A DNA stretch of 64,000 bases. Source: HTCC2207 sp002685195 (GTDB lineage Bacteria; Pseudomonadota; Gammaproteobacteria; Pseudomonadales; Porticoccaceae). Shown in pieces: positions 49,846-59,263 of this stretch. The stretch covers positions 620,001 to 684,000 of the forward strand of contig CP179212.1 in assembly GCA_051201675.1 (NCBI GenBank). Direction: 5' to 3'. The position numbers and the translations under genes are program-made. The notes beneath the pieces were generated by a model. It saw nothing but the letters and a program-made list of their open reading frames with translations. It searched no databases and was not told the DNA's origin. Position 1 is the stretch's first letter. Each line of letters starts with the position of its first letter.

Positions 49846-51402
49846 ATGTCACAGAGTCCTCTGCCGTTGTCGGTAAGCCACCGATTCACTAAATTATCTA
49901 TGCGGGCTTATGGTCTAATTTTCTTAATGGCCTTTTTGTCCAGTGGCGTGGTTTATGGTGATCAGGGTATTGATTCTTTTATAGATACGGCAGTGCAACC
50001 GATAACAGATACTCTAGCTTCGGTCGTTTTTTATTCGGTGAATGTATTCGGTACAGATATTCCTTTAGTCGTCGCTTGGCTAGTGGCCGCTGCTGTGTAT
50101 TTTACTCTGTCACTTAATTTTCTAAATGTACGTGGCTTTTCCCATGCGATTCGTCTGGTGCGGGGTGATTACAGTCGATCTGATGCCCCTGGCGAGGTAA
50201 CACATTTCCAGGCCTTGGCGACAGCTGTATCAGGTACGGTAGGTATAGGTAACATCGGTGGCGTGGCTATTGCGATTACTGCAGGTGGTCCTGGAGCTAC
50301 CTTTTGGATGATTATGGCCGGTTTGTTGGCTATGTCCACCAAGTTTGTAGAATGCACCCTTGGCACTCTCTACCGTCGAGAGAATCCTGATGGCTCCGTT
50401 TCAGGGGGCCCTATGTACTATATAGAACAGGGTTTCGTGGCGCGCGGTTGGAGTAAGGTAGGGAAAGCCATAGGAAGTTTCTACGCACTGGGCATTGTTA
50501 TCGGGTGTTTTGGTATAGGTAATATGTTCCAGTCCAATCAAGCCTATCAACAGTTTGTTAATGTTACTGGCGGCTCTGAGAGTTTCTTTGCTGACAAGGG
50601 TTGGTTATTCGGTTTGTTGCTAGGTGCCGTTGTCGGCCTTGTTATCATTGGTGGCATTAAAAGTATCGCACGCGTGACCTCTAAAGTTGTTCCGTTTATG
50701 GCTCTGTTGTATGGAGTGGGAGCACTCATCATGATTGGAATGAATTACCAGGCAATTCCCTATGCTTTTGGTGCGATATGGGCCGGCGCATTTAGCCCTG
50801 AAGGAATGAGCGGGGGCGTTATTGGCGTTATGATCATCGGCTTCCAGCGAGCGGTTTTCTCTAACGAGGCAGGTATTGGTTCGGCTTCAATTGCCCACTC
50901 AGCAGTACAAACACGCGAGCCAATCACCGAGGGTTATGTATCCCTGTTAGAGCCATTTATAGATACGGTTGTCATCTGCACGCTTACTGCGTTGGTGATT
51001 ATAACCACGTTTTATTATGACCCTAATTTCCATGATGGGTTAGATGGCGTTGGTATGACTTCCGCGGCCTTTGAGCGCAATATTAGTTGGTCACCTTACT
51101 TAGTAGCTATTGCTGGAATATTGTTTGCTTTCAGCACGATGGTCGCTTGGGCCTATTACGGACTCAAAGGCTGGACATATCTAGTGGGTGAAAATAGCTG
51201 GGCCGCTACGGGCTTTAAAGTAGTGTTTTGCTTAATGGTCGCTGTTGGTTCAAGTATACAACTGGGCGCAGTGCTAGATTTCTCAGATGCCATGGTATTT
51301 CTGATCTGTGTTCCCAATATTATTGGCCTATATCTCTTGTCACCTGTTGTGCGTCGAGAGTTACGTTTGTATAACCAAAAAGTGAAGAACGGAATAAGCT
51401 GA
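49846..51402 (+). CDS. AGCS-family sodium:amino-acid (alanine/glycine type) symporter
   Basis: 518 residues, about 10-11 membrane segments, after an unusually long N-terminal region with a signal-like hydrophobic stretch (LIFLMAFLSSGVVYG). AGCS signatures: TVGIGNIGGVAIAITAGGPGATFWM, GGPMYYIEQG, FSNEAGIGSASIAHSAV and GYVSLLEPFIDTVVICT. In this cluster it may bring in taurine or handle the alanine that Tpa makes; both are inference. The stop overlaps the next start (TGATG). Confidence 0.9.
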   Translation: MSQSPLPLSVSHRFTKLSMRAYGLIFLMAFLSSGVVYGDQGIDSFIDTAVQPITDTLASVVFYSVNVFGTDIPLVVAWLVAAAVYFTLSLNFLNVRGFSHAIRLVRGDYSRSDAPGEVTHFQALATAVSGTVGIGNIGGVAIAITAGGPGATFWMIMAGLLAMSTKFVECTLGTLYRRENPDGSVSGGPMYYIEQGFVARGWSKVGKAIGSFYALGIVIGCFGIGNMFQSNQAYQQFVNVTGGSESFFADKGWLFGLLLGAVVGLVIIGGIKSIARVTSKVVPFMALLYGVGALIMIGMNYQAIPYAFGAIWAGAFSPEGMSGGVIGVMIIGFQRAVFSNEAGIGSASIAHSAVQTREPITEGYVSLLEPFIDTVVICTLTALVIITTFYYDPNFHDGLDGVGMTSAAFERNISWSPYLVAIAGILFAFSTMVAWAYYGLKGWTYLVGENSWAATGFKVVFCLMVAVGSSIQLGAVLDFSDAMVFLICVPNIIGLYLLSPVVRRELRLYNQKVKNGIS

Positions 51403-52874
51403 TGTCTGTTGAGTTATTACTTAACCTGGATGATCACAGTAAAAGGAGCCTACAGAAACAGATAGTTGATCAGATAGCTTTGGCTATTATGAATGGCAAT
51501 ATTGCACCTGACCAACCTTTACCCTCTAGTCGTCATTTGTCCTCACAACTTGGGGTGGGGCGTAATACCGTGGTTTTGGCCTACCAGACATTGTTAGATG
51601 ACGGGTACCTAATTTCACGCGAGCGCAGCGGTTACTTCGTGAATGCCGCGCTACTGCGCGGTGCTAAACCACAGGCCATCGCCCCAGATATTACCGGAGA
51701 TTCATCTACATTGGATTGGAGTTCGCGTATGGTTGTTCAACCTACGCAAATGAGAAAAATTTCCAAGCCCGCCAATTGGCAACAGTTTCCTTATCCTTTT
51801 ATTTATGGGCAGATTAGCGCTAACCTTTTTCCGGTCAATCATTGGCGTGAATGCAGTCGCGATGCGGTGAGTGTAGGCGCTATTCGACATTGGTCAGCTG
51901 AACGGCTAGACCACGATGACCCATTGTTGATCGATCAAATCCGCACACGACTTCTGCCGCGTCGAGGGGTCATGGTTGAGCGCGACAATATTCTTATCAC
52001 GGTTGGTGCCCAACAAGGTTTAGCGCTTATTGCGCAGTTATTATTTGGAAGAGAAGATGTAACTGTGGGTTTAGAAGACCCAGGCTACGTTGATGTTCGT
52101 AATATTGTTGAGTTGAGTCAAGCCTCTATATCGGCACTGCCGGTGGATGATGATGGTTTGATAGTTAACGAATCGATCAAGGCGTGCGATTATCTTTACG
52201 TCACACCGAGTCATCAGTCACCTACCACAGTAACTATGCCCTTAGCGCGGCGTAAAGCCCTATTACAGGGAGCCCGTAATGGGGATATGGTAATTATTGA
52301 GGATGATTATGAAGGTGAGTTTAATTACACCTCTCGGCCCTTGCCCGCACTCAAAAGTTTGGACACTGATGGTCGAGTTTTGTACCTAGGAAGCATGTCT
52401 AAAACACTGTCTCCTGGTTTGCGGTTAGGCTATCTGGTCGGTTCAGCTGAAATTATTGCGCAACTGCGTGCTTTAAGAAGGCTACTGTTGCGCCATCCCG
52501 CGGCAAATAACCAGCATACCTTAGGTCTGTTTTTAGAGCGCGGTTACCATGATTCTTTGATTGCTAAGATTTATGCCACCTACAGCGAACGATACAGCCT
52601 AATGTTAGAGGCGGTTAAGCGGCATCTACCTGGTTTCAAAGTCGCAAAGAGTAGCGGGGGGTCCTCATTTTGGCTGCAGGGGCCGACTCACTTTGACAGT
52701 AACCGTTTGGCTGAATTAGCGCTGGATAAAGGCATAATAATTGAGCCTGGAGAGGTGCATTTTATCTCTCTACCCGCCCCAAAAAATTGTTTTAGATTAG
52801 GCTTTTCAGCCGTTCCTTCTGAAGACATTGAACCTGGTATTATTTTGCTAGCGGAGTTGATCAGCACCCTTTAG
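51402..52874 (+). CDS. tauR: MocR-type (GntR/aminotransferase) regulator, TauR-like
   Basis: 490 residues. N-terminal GntR winged helix (about 10-80: IVDQIALAIMNGNIAPDQPLPSSRHLSSQLGVGRNTVVLAYQ). The C-terminal type I aminotransferase fold binds PLP through Lys in YLGSMSKTLSPGLRLGYLVG, with IIEDDYEGEF upstream. TauR of other bacteria is a MocR protein activating taurine genes. Here it is coupled to the symporter and upstream of xsc, so control of this cluster is inferred. The effector site looks intact. Confidence 0.85.
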   Translation: MSVELLLNLDDHSKRSLQKQIVDQIALAIMNGNIAPDQPLPSSRHLSSQLGVGRNTVVLAYQTLLDDGYLISRERSGYFVNAALLRGAKPQAIAPDITGDSSTLDWSSRMVVQPTQMRKISKPANWQQFPYPFIYGQISANLFPVNHWRECSRDAVSVGAIRHWSAERLDHDDPLLIDQIRTRLLPRRGVMVERDNILITVGAQQGLALIAQLLFGREDVTVGLEDPGYVDVRNIVELSQASISALPVDDDGLIVNESIKACDYLYVTPSHQSPTTVTMPLARRKALLQGARNGDMVIIEDDYEGEFNYTSRPLPALKSLDTDGRVLYLGSMSKTLSPGLRLGYLVGSAEIIAQLRALRRLLLRHPAANNQHTLGLFLERGYHDSLIAKIYATYSERYSLMLEAVKRHLPGFKVAKSSGGSSFWLQGPTHFDSNRLAELALDKGIIIEPGEVHFISLPAPKNCFRLGFSAVPSEDIEPGIILLAELISTL

Positions 52875-52906
52875 GCTTTGCATGGTTGGAACAATCGTTA
52901 AAGGGA

Positions 52907-52919
52907 AACTGGTACTACT
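52907..52919 (+). promoter_or_regulatory. Candidate TauR half-site upstream of xsc
   Basis: AACTGGTACTACT matches the first repeat upstream of tpa (AACTGGTAGTACC) at 11 of 13 positions. It lies 76 bp before the xsc start. A second clear copy 23 bp on is not seen. Confidence 0.35.
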
Positions 52920-52994
52920 CTATCGGGATTGAAACCCTTACTCTGCACCGTGCTAAACTGAATCATTAATTAAAAGAATTGAAAGGAAGAAGCT

Positions 52995-54758
52995 ATGCCT
53001 AGAATGACCCCAAGTGAAGCCTTTGTTGAAACACTTGTTGCCAATGGTGTGACAAAAATTTTTGGGATTATGGGCTCTGCCTTTATGGACGCAATGGATA
53101 TTTTTGCGCCAGCAGGTATTGAACTTATCCCTGTTGTCCATGAGCAAGGCGCTGGCCACATGGCTGATGGTTATGCCCGTGCCTCCGGTGATCACGGTGT
53201 AGTGATTGGTCAAAATGGTCCAGGGATCTCCAATGCGGTGACGGCTGTTGCTGCAGCCTATTGGGCGCACTCTCCAGTTGTAATCGTGACCCCTGAAGCG
53301 GGTACCATGTCACTAGGCTTGGGTGGCTTCCAAGAAGCTAATCAGTTACCCATGTTTCAGGAATTCACAAAATACCAAGGGCACGTCAATAATCCTCAGC
53401 GCATTGCTGAATTTACTGCACGATGTTTTGATCGAGCACTGTCTGATATAGGTCCCACGCAACTTAATATTCCTCGGGATTTCTTTTACGGAGACATCAA
53501 CGTAGAGATTCCAGAGCCACAGCGGTTGGATCGAGGTCCTGGTGGAGAGAAAACTCTTTCTGAGGCAGTTGAATTACTTTGCCAAGCAAAGTTTCCGGTG
53601 ATGGTGTCTGGCGGCGGTGTGGTTATGGCCGACGGTGTTGATGAAGTAAAGGCACTCGCGGAGTTGATTGGTGCACCCGTTGTTAACAGTTATCAGCACA
53701 ATGATTCTTTCCCTGCTAGTCACCCACTTTGGTGTGGACCCTTGGGTTATCAGGGGTCAAAAGCAGGTATGAATCTGATTAGCAAGGCTGATGTTGTGTT
53801 GGTCGTTGGTTCTCGCTTGGGTCCATTTGGTACCTTGCCACAGTATGAGATCGAGTATTGGCCGAGCAACGCAAAAATCATTCAGATTGATGCTGACCAC
53901 AAAATGCTTGGTTTGGTTAAAAAGATTACCGTTGGTATTTGTGGTGATGCAAAAGCCGCGGCTATCTCTTTAACCGAGCGTCTGCATGATGTTGATATGG
54001 CTTGCCATCAGAATCGTGAACAAAGGTTAGCTGAAGTGGCGTCAGCTAAAGCTGCATGGGAGGCCGAACTTGACCAATGGACTCATGAGCAAGACCCTTA
54101 CAGTCTAGATATGATCGCTGAGGCTGAGGGCGAAGACGGTAACTGGCTTCATCCGAGGCAGGTACTGAGAGGGCTTGAGAAGGCCATGCCCGAAGACGTT
54201 ATGGTGTCAACCGACATTGGCAATATCAACTCAGTAGCACACAGCTATTTACGCTTTGAAAAGCCCCGTAGTTTCTTTGCGCCGATGAGTTTTGGTAATT
54301 GTGGCTATGCGTTACCAACCATTATTGGTGCTAAGGCGGCAAGCCCAGAGCGCCCTGCGGTTTGTTATGCGGGTGATGGAGCTTGGGGTATGAGTATGTC
54401 AGAGATAATGACTTCTGTTCGCCATGATATTCCAGTGACGGCAGTGGTATTCCACAACCGAGACTGGGGTGCTGAGAAAAAGAATCAGGTTGAATTTTAT
54501 GATCGTCGCTTTGTGGCGGCTGAACTTGTAAGCGAGAGCTGGGCAGGGATAGGCAAAGCAATGGGAGCAGAGGGCATTATTGTAGATAAGCTCGATGACG
54601 TAGGGCCTGCGCTGACAAAGGCTATTGAATTGCAAATGAAGCAAGGTAAAACGACAGTCATAGAAATTATGTGTACACGTGAATTAGGCGATCCTTTTCG
54701 ACGTGATGCTCTTTCTAAACCGGTTCGTTATTTAGAAAAGTACAAAGATTACCAATAA
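52995..54758 (+). CDS. xsc: Sulfoacetaldehyde acetyltransferase
   Basis: Cleaves sulfoacetaldehyde with phosphate to acetyl phosphate and sulfite, using thiamine diphosphate. 587 residues, the normal Xsc length. The N-terminal PYR domain holds the catalytic Glu in VVHEQGAGHMADGYARASG; the Xsc-type substrate segment TPEAGTMSLGLGGFQEANQLPMF is present; the C-terminal ThDP motif is AGDGAWGMSMSEIM...VVFHNRDWGAEKKNQ. GAAAGGAAG precedes the ATG. It is followed by pta, which uses its product. Confidence 0.96.
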   Translation: MPRMTPSEAFVETLVANGVTKIFGIMGSAFMDAMDIFAPAGIELIPVVHEQGAGHMADGYARASGDHGVVIGQNGPGISNAVTAVAAAYWAHSPVVIVTPEAGTMSLGLGGFQEANQLPMFQEFTKYQGHVNNPQRIAEFTARCFDRALSDIGPTQLNIPRDFFYGDINVEIPEPQRLDRGPGGEKTLSEAVELLCQAKFPVMVSGGGVVMADGVDEVKALAELIGAPVVNSYQHNDSFPASHPLWCGPLGYQGSKAGMNLISKADVVLVVGSRLGPFGTLPQYEIEYWPSNAKIIQIDADHKMLGLVKKITVGICGDAKAAAISLTERLHDVDMACHQNREQRLAEVASAKAAWEAELDQWTHEQDPYSLDMIAEAEGEDGNWLHPRQVLRGLEKAMPEDVMVSTDIGNINSVAHSYLRFEKPRSFFAPMSFGNCGYALPTIIGAKAASPERPAVCYAGDGAWGMSMSEIMTSVRHDIPVTAVVFHNRDWGAEKKNQVEFYDRRFVAAELVSESWAGIGKAMGAEGIIVDKLDDVGPALTKAIELQMKQGKTTVIEIMCTRELGDPFRRDALSKPVRYLEKYKDYQ

Positions 54759-54791
54759 ATCTGGATAGTGCCTTTTAGGAGTGATCAACAG

Positions 54792-55775
54792 GTGGATATG
54801 GGTGGGGGAAGATCGCAGTCTACTCTTGATGCAATCAGCATAAGTGCTCAGGGATTGTGCAGACGTATTATTTTTCCAGAGTCGAATGATGCCCGTGTCC
54901 AGGAGGCCATCCAGGCAGTCATTAACGAAGGTAGCTGTCTGCCAGTAGTTCTTGGATCTGAAGAGGGACTTCCTGAGGCTTGTGAAATTTTTGCTGAGCA
55001 CCCGGAGTACAGTCATTGGCATAACCTTGCTAAACGACAGTTACTTGATTTGAATCCTCATAAGCAGTGGACCAGTGTTGATGCAGAAAACCAATTGCAA
55101 AATCCTCTGCTGTTGGCAGCTCTGTTAGTTAGTGTTGGCTATGTAGACGGCGGTGTAGCCGGATCTATAGCTACAACCGCTGAGGTTGTGCGTGCGGGGA
55201 TTAGAGGCATCGGATTAGCTAAGGGTAGTACATTGGTGTCTAGTAGTTTCTTGATGCTGCATGATTACCGAGTAATGACCTTTGGTGACTGTGGCGTAAA
55301 TCCACAACCCTCCGCAGAGCAATTAGCTAGTATTGCTATTGATTCTGCGAACACACATCAGATACTAACAAGTCAAAAGCCGTCTGTTGCCTTAATATCC
55401 TTTTCCACTCTGGGTTCTGCAGAGCATCCTGATGTTGTTAAGGTGAGGCAAGCTACTGCCAAAGTGAAGGATCTTATGCCAAGCCTAAACGTCTGTGGTG
55501 AGTTACAAGTAGATGCCGCGCTAATACCTGATGTTGCTGAAGAAAAAGCCCCTGAATCAGACGTTGCGGGGCGGGCTAATGTATTGATATTTCCAGATTT
55601 ATCATCGGGAAATAGTGCGTATAAGCTCGTAGAACGATTAGGTGGCTGCCAGGCCATTGGTCCAATTTTGCAGGGTCTTGTCTGCCCTTGGATGGATCTA
55701 TCACGAGGATGCAAAAGCGATGACATTGTTGTGGCCGCCATGATTGCATCGGTTTTATCTAGTACCACCAATTAA
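54792..55775 (+). CDS. pta: Phosphate acetyltransferase
   Basis: Converts acetyl phosphate from Xsc to acetyl-CoA. About 327 residues, catalytic PTA domain only: RRIIFPESNDARVQEA, NPLLLAALLVSVGYVDGGVAGSIATTAEVVRAGI, and VLIFPDLSSGNSAYKLVERLGG. GTG 54792 follows AGGAG at 54777-54781; a GTG at 54768 is in frame but lies before that site. It is 33 bp after xsc, so co-transcribed. This completes taurine to acetyl-CoA. Confidence 0.92.
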   Translation: MDMGGGRSQSTLDAISISAQGLCRRIIFPESNDARVQEAIQAVINEGSCLPVVLGSEEGLPEACEIFAEHPEYSHWHNLAKRQLLDLNPHKQWTSVDAENQLQNPLLLAALLVSVGYVDGGVAGSIATTAEVVRAGIRGIGLAKGSTLVSSSFLMLHDYRVMTFGDCGVNPQPSAEQLASIAIDSANTHQILTSQKPSVALISFSTLGSAEHPDVVKVRQATAKVKDLMPSLNVCGELQVDAALIPDVAEEKAPESDVAGRANVLIFPDLSSGNSAYKLVERLGGCQAIGPILQGLVCPWMDLSRGCKSDDIVVAAMIASVLSSTTN

Positions 55776-56001
55776 TTGTCCAAGTTTACCTTAGATTCGA
55801 ATTCTCGATAGCTTCCAAATATTAAAAATGGCCAGAGATATGCCATTCAATATATTGCGAGCAATAAATAAGTTATTAGATATTCTGCTGATTCTTGTCT
55901 ATTATGGAAAAGTACATAGGTAAACCCTATCGCAATTTCTTTGGAGTAGGGTGTTAGCCTAAGTGTGTAACCACTAATTCAATAAAAATAAAGGGATTAT
56001 T

Positions 56002-56763
56002 ATGAAAACATTAATAACTGTAAGTTCACTGATAGCGGCGCTATTTATCGTACCGTTTGCTCAAGCTGATCATCATGGAGAGCCACAGTATGCAGCTCTT
56101 GAAGGTATTTTTTGTGACTATAACAAAGGCAAAGGATTAGATGATCTTAAGAAGGTTGCTGCTGATTGGGATGTCTGGGCAGATGAAAATATTAGCTCGA
56201 AGTACACAGCATGGGTAATGACACCTACTATTAATAATAGTGAGGATTTTCCAAATGATTATTTTTGGCTTGGTGCAGCAGATAGTCATGAAAGCATGGG
56301 AACGATACATGACGAATGGATGGCAAAAGGCGCTAAGCAACAGAAGAGATTTGATTCTGTGGCTTCTTGCGGCAGTCAAAACCTGATGACAGGCCTGATG
56401 GCTCGACCTTTTCAATCCACCACTGGGCATGCCTTTGTGCAAATCACTGGTTGCCATTTGTCAGATGGAAAAACCATGGGAGATGTCATGGCCACTGATA
56501 AGGAATGGGTGAAGTGGATGGACGAGGTAGGTATGCCAGGTGGTCTTCTTCGCTGGTTGCCCGCTGTTGGTGGTGCTAGAGACGATACTACAGACCTCTA
56601 CTCCATTTTTATTACAGAGAGTATGGCTGATCGAGGTAAGGCCCATGACATGATGATGAAGGGTGGAGGTGCTAAGCTTCAGTCTATGTATGGCGATCTA
56701 ATGACTTGCGACATGCCCCGTATATATCATTCAACGCCGGTAGGTGGTGCGTCGGGTAGCTAA
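56002..56763 (+). CDS. Secreted protein of unknown function
   Basis: 253 residues with a signal peptide (MKTLITVSSLIAALFIVPFAQA, then DHHGE). Two halves look related: WDVWADENI..YTAWVMTPTINN..WLGAADSHESMGTIHDEW and WVKWMDEVG..LLRWLPAVGG..YSIFITESMADRGKAHDMM, suggesting a duplicated alpha/beta unit. Four cysteines (FCDYN, SCGSQN, GCHLS, TCDMP) could form two disulfides in the periplasm. AAAGGGA lies at good distance before the ATG. It resembles in layout the secreted protein at 2985. No family recognised; single gene with its own terminator. Confidence 0.7.
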   Translation: MKTLITVSSLIAALFIVPFAQADHHGEPQYAALEGIFCDYNKGKGLDDLKKVAADWDVWADENISSKYTAWVMTPTINNSEDFPNDYFWLGAADSHESMGTIHDEWMAKGAKQQKRFDSVASCGSQNLMTGLMARPFQSTTGHAFVQITGCHLSDGKTMGDVMATDKEWVKWMDEVGMPGGLLRWLPAVGGARDDTTDLYSIFITESMADRGKAHDMMMKGGGAKLQSMYGDLMTCDMPRIYHSTPVGGASGS

Positions 56764-56783
56764 CAATTAGAAATAATGAAGAC

Positions 56784-56813
56784 AAAAAGGCCACACAATG
56801 TGTGGCCTTTTTT
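56784..56813. terminator. Bidirectional intrinsic terminator
   Basis: AAAAAGGCCACAC-AAT-GTGTGGCCTTTTTT, a perfect 8-bp GC-rich stem flanked by A and T runs, lies between the convergent secreted-protein gene and nnrS and can serve both. Loop and flanks are shared with the terminator at 62505, with compensatory stem changes. Confidence 0.93.
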
Positions 56814-56845
56814 GTATGGTTTTTGCAGATTTTAAGAAACGTCAA

Positions 56846-58063
56846 CTAACTCCTCATGCCATCAACTCTCGGCCGGCTCAAAATAGGTATATAAACTATT
56901 AAAAAAAGACCATAGGCTAAGACCCAAAAAAGGGTTGTTAGAAGCAAAGTTGTTTGATAACTGTTGATTATAAACGGACCTATAACACGCATCAGTGCGG
57001 CTAGTATTATTAGTATGAATGCCCCATGGATTAGCCAGTTCACTCTAAGGACTCTTCCTGTATGGCCCAGAGATACTCTAGAAATCATGGATAAAATAAC
57101 AGTCCCGATACCACCTACGGTTAATGCATGGGTAGCAATGGAGTGTGTGATGCCGGTATTAATATAGGCTAACCCCTTCAAAATAAGGGCTAAGCTGAGC
57201 CCCCAGTAACTTAGGTGAAGCGACCAAACTAGAGGGGTTTTGAAGGTAACCCATATTCTCCATCTAACGGCCCTTATAAAGTGACAGAGTCCTGTGAAGA
57301 TAAAAATACCCGCCACTACCTTATCAGACAAATTAATAGTATTTGCGCTGATTAAGACAGCAGCTATAAGTAGTACCATTGATAATTTTTCAAGCCACGG
57401 GATGTCAGCAACACGCGACGTTTGTGTGCCATTAGCTGTAAACATCGGGAAGACTCGGCCCCCCATAACAGCAATAATCAGAGTGACCAACATTATCATG
57501 GTATCTGCGGCTGGGCCTAAATACTCATATTCCTGAGCTGTGAGGAAAGCGTAGTGTAAGGCGGCATTGCAAGACATCATGGCAAGTAGTAGGGGAATAA
57601 AGAGCAGATTGCGCCACATTTTCACTTTAATAATAGGATATGCTAAAAATCCACAGGCTACAGGTAAAAATAGTAAATCTATAAGCACAATGAGAGACTC
57701 AGGTATTGAACTTGGAAATAGCAGTACTACGCGCGCAGTTGCCCAAAGTAAAACCAATATTGCCAGTGCCCCATTTTTAATACTGGGTATTTGAGTCCAT
57801 GTCTGCACTGCAGTCAGTAAAAAGCCAACAATAATGGCTGCGACAAAGCCAAAAAGCATTTCGTGAATATGCCACCAGTAACCACCACCATAGGGGTTTA
57901 TGTCAACAGACCCAATTACGCTACCTACCCATAAAACCAAGCTGATAATGCTGAAGAAGGCGCCGAGTAAAAAGAAGGGGCGAAATGCAAGTTCAAAAAT
58001 AGGCCATCTATCCTGTTGGATGTGAGAAGAGACGATTTGTCCTAAAATTATCCTTTTGTTCAT
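56846..58063 (-). CDS. nnrS: NnrS-family membrane protein
   Basis: 405 residues with about 12 membrane segments. Family marks: FELAFRPFFLLGAFFSIISL near the N-terminus, GGYWWHIHEMLFGFVAAIIVGFLLTAVQTWT, GGRVFPMFTANGT, THALTVGGIGTVILSMISRVSLGHTGR. NnrS proteins are heme/copper membrane proteins linked to nitric oxide stress. No nitrogen-oxide reductase genes are in the window, so it is a stand-alone copy. A clear FNR/NsrR site is not visible upstream. Confidence 0.92.
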   Translation of the reverse strand: MNKRIILGQIVSSHIQQDRWPIFELAFRPFFLLGAFFSIISLVLWVGSVIGSVDINPYGGGYWWHIHEMLFGFVAAIIVGFLLTAVQTWTQIPSIKNGALAILVLLWATARVVLLFPSSIPESLIVLIDLLFLPVACGFLAYPIIKVKMWRNLLFIPLLLAMMSCNAALHYAFLTAQEYEYLGPAADTMIMLVTLIIAVMGGRVFPMFTANGTQTSRVADIPWLEKLSMVLLIAAVLISANTINLSDKVVAGIFIFTGLCHFIRAVRWRIWVTFKTPLVWSLHLSYWGLSLALILKGLAYINTGITHSIATHALTVGGIGTVILSMISRVSLGHTGRVLRVNWLIHGAFILIILAALMRVIGPFIINSYQTTLLLTTLFWVLAYGLFLIVYIPILSRPRVDGMRS

Positions 58064-58219
58064 GATGTGTTCTTTTGTAAAACATTAATTAGTCCTAAGC
58101 TAGTTTATCCATCTTTATTACCTTTGAGATGTCCTAGATCAAGACACTTAAAAAGAGTAGTAAAACAATTGATTCAATGCATTCTCGCTAGGTAAATTAC
58201 TTTTTAGTATGCTATGCAT

Positions 58220-59260
58220 ATGACAGAGTTATTCGACCCGAAAAATCATCCGCATCGCCGTTTTAATCCTATGATTAAAGAGTGGGTATTGGTGTCACCC
58301 CACCGTGGGGCTCGCCCATGGCAGGGAAAAGTAGAGCTGTCAGAGCCTTTCGAGAATATAGGCTATGACAAAGAGTGCTATCTCTGCCCGGGTAATACCC
58401 GAATGAACGGGGAGGCCAACGATCATTACACTGGCACTTATGTGTTCAACAACGATTTTGCAGCCTTACAGCCAGACACTCCCCCGGCGGTAAGCAATGA
58501 TCCACTATTTCGGATGTCCGCCGAGCAGGGTAAGAGTCGAGTGATTTGTTTTTCTCCTGATCACAGTAAAACACTCCCTCAACTGTCAGTGGAGCAAATT
58601 AAACAGGTGGTGGATACTTGGCAGCGGGAGTCTCAAACCCTTGGAGAAAGCTACAAATCAGTACAGATCTTTGAAAACAAGGGTGCTCTGATGGGGTGTT
58701 CTAATCCCCATCCCCATGGGCAGGTCTGGGCCCAGCAGCAATTACCCTCGTTAGTTGATAAAAAGCACAAATCTTTTGCTGAATATTACCAAGCTCATGG
58801 TAGTAACATGCTTCAGGATTATGCGGCTAAAGAACAAGATAAGCAGGAACGTGTTGTCGTTGAGAATGATGATTGGTTAGTGGTTGTTCCCTATTGGGCA
58901 GCCTGGCCCTTTGAGACACTATTGTTACCTAAATCTCCCATGACTCGGATGACTGAATTAGGTGAAGAACAAAAAGTTTCACTGGCGTCTATCATTCGGC
59001 AGATTACCATCCGTTATGACAATCTTTTCCAATGTTCATTTCCGTACTCTATGGGCTGGCATGGTGCACCATTTGATGGTCAGGACCATTTACCATGGAC
59101 TCTGCATGCGAGTTTTTTACCGCCGCTTTTGAGAAGTGCAACTGTGCGTAAATTCATGGTCGGATATGAAATGATGGCAGAACCGCAGCGCGATATGACC
59201 CCAGAGCAGGCCGCTGATCGACTGCGTCAGGTATCTTCAACTCATTATCTGGATGAGTGA
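58220..59260 (+). CDS. galT: Galactose-1-phosphate uridylyltransferase
   Basis: Leloir pathway: exchanges UMP between UDP-glucose and galactose-1-phosphate. 346 residues. HRRFNPMIKEWVLVSPHRGARPWQGK, Zn-site ECYLCPGN, and the catalytic HxH in GCSNPHPHGQVWAQQQLP are present, then GWHGAPFDGQDHLPWTLHASFLPPLLRS. An ATG at 58214 is also in frame two codons earlier. It is the first gene of galTKEM; galK starts 3 bp after its stop. Confidence 0.95.
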   Translation: MTELFDPKNHPHRRFNPMIKEWVLVSPHRGARPWQGKVELSEPFENIGYDKECYLCPGNTRMNGEANDHYTGTYVFNNDFAALQPDTPPAVSNDPLFRMSAEQGKSRVICFSPDHSKTLPQLSVEQIKQVVDTWQRESQTLGESYKSVQIFENKGALMGCSNPHPHGQVWAQQQLPSLVDKKHKSFAEYYQAHGSNMLQDYAAKEQDKQERVVVENDDWLVVVPYWAAWPFETLLLPKSPMTRMTELGEEQKVSLASIIRQITIRYDNLFQCSFPYSMGWHGAPFDGQDHLPWTLHASFLPPLLRSATVRKFMVGYEMMAEPQRDMTPEQAADRLRQVSSTHYLDE

Positions 59261-59263
59261 TTA

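Noticed and set aside
58110..58145. FNR/NsrR-like site (TTGAG..GATCAAG) upstream of nnrS
   Set aside because: The half-sites are 8 or more bases apart, not the 4 required for an FNR box, and one half is imperfect.
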